Assembly: GCA_905221605.1 (NCBI GenBank)
Contig: CAJNDS010000335.1
Span: 177,501-241,500, forward strand
Direction: 5' to 3'
DNA: 64,000 nucleotides
Source: Symbiodinium natans
Taxonomy: Eukaryota > Sar > Dinophyceae > Suessiales > Symbiodiniaceae
The notes below the pieces were generated by a model. It was not told the DNA's origin. It saw only the letters and a program-made list of their open reading frames with translations, and searched no databases. Position numbers and translations under genes: made by a program. This document shows positions 61,737 through 64,000 of this stretch, piece after piece. Numbering within the stretch: the stretch's first letter is position 1; each line of letters starts with the position of its first letter.

Positions 61737-62508
61737 GGCGGGCGCCGCTGGGGCTTTCGAGTCTACAGACCGGAGCGCCGCGCGCGGCGACGTAGGGGTC
61801 TTGGTTTGGGGGGTTTGAGGGTGTTGGGGCTTGCCGGCTCAGGGGTTACGGGTATAGGTTTCGTCGTCAGGGTTTGAAAGTTTAGGAGGTCTTGGGATGC
61901 TTGTTGGGGTAGAAAAACGGTTGGGTAAGGGGTGCGAGTAATAGCCTGGAGCAGCCCCGGAAACCCCCAAGGACCCAAACCCTAAACAATTTTCTATTGG
62001 CAGGATGCGCTAAACCCTAAACCCTAAACCCTAAACCCTAAACCCTAAACCCTAAACCCAAGATTCCCTATCCCTGAAGCTCTTGCAACCTTCATGAAGT
62101 TCATGTCATGCAGCCCTGGAATCGACCCTTGAGGTGTCGCGTCTGCTGCGGAAGTCAGCAACGAGCTCTGTCAGTCTTAGCCAGGGAGAGTTTCGATGAT
62201 CCTCAACCTCCCCAAGGTTTAGGGTTGATAGGGCTTACAGGGTTTAAGTAGGGTCCAGAGTCTGGAGAGTTTCTATGCCCCTCAACCCTTGAGGGCTTAG
62301 TGTTTATATATCGTATAGGGTTTAAGTAGGGTTTAGAGTGTGTAGGGTACATAAGGCTTCGGATATTGGATAGCGTCTAGGCCTTGGGCAGTGGTTGCTT
62401 GTCAGGGAGCCCGCAAGCGCACTTTGTGTCGCTTGACACTTGACCCTAAACCCCACGCCCCAGATCCCATGCCCTACATACATTCGAGGTTTTGGCTTCT
62501 TGCTGGGG

Positions 62509-62630
62509 CCCTAGGGCTGAGGGTATAAGGCTCTGGATCTTAGTGTTTGAGGGTTTACGGCTTTAGGGGCTGTGCTGGGGCCCTAGGGCTGAGGGTATAA
62601 TGAGGGTTTACGGCTTTAGGGGCTAAAGGC
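62509..62630. repeat. Tandem duplication upstream of BBS2
   Basis: GGGGCCCTAGGGCTGAGGGT and its downstream GAGGGTTTACGGCTTTAGGGGC occur twice in about 115 bases. Apart from this, 61740-63200 holds scattered repeat units and no gene that I can support. Confidence 0.7.
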
Positions 62631-63229
62631 AAACGAGGGTTCAGTTAGTATCCACATGAGGTAGCATGTCGGTTATAACGATCAGATCAACTCCAACATG
62701 AAACGCCCACATAACACCACTAAACCCGAAACCCTACACCCCAAACGCCCCTAAACCCTAAGCCTAAACCCTAAAGCCTGCATAACCCACAACACCCTAA
62801 AACTCCATGAAAGCCCGGCAGCCCTCAACAAGAACCGAATACTCTCAAAGTCTGAAAGCAGCCTCGACCTTTACCCGTGGCTGAGCTGGGGTTCGCACGC
62901 ATCAGTGAGGTGATTTCCAGCAGCATCCAGCTTCTGGAGTTCCTTTAGACAGTGCTTGGGGCATATAGGGGCTTGGGAAACCCTAACCCCTCAGCCCTGA
63001 ACGTGTTTGGGCGTTTGTGCGTTTAGGGCTTAAAGGTTTAGAGGTTTATATAGGGTTTAGGGTCTCAATTTCGGACCCTCGGACCAATCTTCATCCCTTC
63101 CCTTTCTCGTTTCGGAGCCACTACACTCCCTTCTAGGGTGTTTAGGGTTTAGGGTGTTTCAGTTTAAGGATTTGAGGGTGTAAAGATCTCAGGGATCACT
63201 TCTGAGAGCTGTTTAGGATTTTTTTGCAG

Positions 63230-63540
63230 TCGCAGCACAAAACAGAAGCACAACCACACGCAAGAAACTCAGCATCGTCTGATCCGGCCTCAAGCCTATG
63301 TTGCAGGCCTCAACTCCATCGCGGATCACAGCAACGTCGGCCAGCGGATGGTGCACTCTGTTTGGCCGCAGCTCTGGCCCTGGCAGCGCATCCGCCTTCA
63401 TCGCCTTCATGGCCTGGTCGGTCATGTCTTCGAGATGAACATCTTGTGTTGGGAGCTAAGCCGTGTGGATTGCCAGCGACTGTTCGAGGTTCTGCAGTTG
63501 CATGACGCGGAAGCAGGATCTGGGCACCAACGCCTCACAC
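63230..63540 (+). other. Exon-like island upstream of BBS2
   Basis: After a T run and CAG (a plausible acceptor), the plus strand is open for about 105 codons (including RMVHSVWPQLWPWQRIRLHR and HVFEMNILCWELSR). The opposite strand is also partly open. No family is recognised, and the acceptor is not followed by G as in BBS2. It may belong to a divergent neighbour. Confidence 0.3.
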
Positions 63541-63774
63541 CCCTGCAAAAGGACACAAACAAAAGCTTGGCTGGATTAAAGTTGGGGTTAGTGCGGTTTC
63601 CAACCCCAAAAGAGCCTGAGCCCTAAACCCATCTCCGCAAATCCTAAACTAAATCCCAAGCCAAGGGGGTCAAACCCCAAACCCGAACATCCCAAAAACG
63701 CCCTCAAACCCTCCCATGATGCCCCAACCCCCACCCCCCAAGAATGCCCCAAAACCACCAATATTCCCTGACCC

Positions 63775-64000
63775 CTAAACCCTAAACCCTAAACCCTAAA
63801 CCCTAAACCCCAAACCCCACAAGAGCTGCGACTTCCCGGACCACCCTTCGGCAGCTGGCGACATAGCTTCTACCGAACCCTTGGAGAGATCCATGAAAAC
63901 CCCAAAGGCTACGTAGGGTTTAGGGTTTAGGGGTTTAGGGTTTAGGGTTTGGGGTTTGGGGTTTGGGGTTTGGGGTTTGGGGTTTGGGGTTTGGGGTTTG
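63775..64000. repeat. CCCTAAA array then TTTAGGG/TTTGGGG array at the window edge
   Basis: A short CCCTAAA array (63775-63818) is followed by TTTAGGG units that turn into TTTGGGG (about 63945-64000) and run off the window. Confidence 0.95.

Overview
ORGANISM. The window is nuclear DNA of a dinoflagellate, most likely a Symbiodiniaceae relative. Evidence: (1) arrays of the seven-base telomere-type unit TTTAGGG/CCCTAAA and variants occur throughout, on both strands; (2) gene exons use GC, GT and GA donors with AG-then-G acceptors, as described for Symbiodinium; (3) two intronless proteins pair a ubiquitin-like start with long repeats (RCC1-like and FNIP-like), a style common in Symbiodinium proteomes. 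The species call is inference.

MAIN RESULT. Almost the whole window is one gene. A complete orthologue of the BBSome subunit BBS2 lies on the minus strand, from its ATG at 61736 to its stop at 8202. Reading short unique islands between the repeat arrays and joining them at AG|G acceptors gives 39 coding exons of 23-88 bases. They total 2184 bases (727 residues plus stop; human BBS2 is 721). The exons keep one frame, follow human BBS2 in order from end to end, and occupy about 4% of a 53.5 kb gene. The introns consist mostly of telomere-type repeats, fold-back elements and insertions.

LAYOUT. 1-6300: repeats with five minus-strand exons of a leucine-rich-repeat gene, downstream of BBS2. 8202-12064: BBS2 exons 39-34. 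12770-21665: an LTR retrotransposon in BBS2 intron 33, plus strand, with identical LTRs, a 5-base target duplication inside TTTAGGG repeats, a copia/Ty5-type half-tRNA primer site, and long ORFs with WW, S1 and CCCH domains but no recognisable reverse transcriptase or integrase. 22038-30381: exons 33-22. 31558-33081: an intronless ubiquitin-like/RCC1-like gene nested in intron 21. 33464-36286: exons 21-18. 37088-39304: composite minisatellite element A in intron 17. 40385-44060: exons 17-13. 45464-47461: an intronless FNIP-repeat gene nested in intron 12. 48434-51747: exons 12-9. 52431-55715: composite element B in intron 8. 55805-61736: exons 8-1. 61737-64000: upstream region with one weak exon-like island.

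HOW IT FITS TOGETHER. BBS2 is a cilium/flagellum trafficking subunit, expected in a flagellated alga. The three nested or neighbouring genes show no obvious functional link to it. In the sense strand of BBS2, introns tend to begin with TTTAGGG-type arrays and end with CCCTAAA-type arrays. The repeats may therefore supply splice signals and let introns fold back on themselves; this is the most interesting structure in the window.
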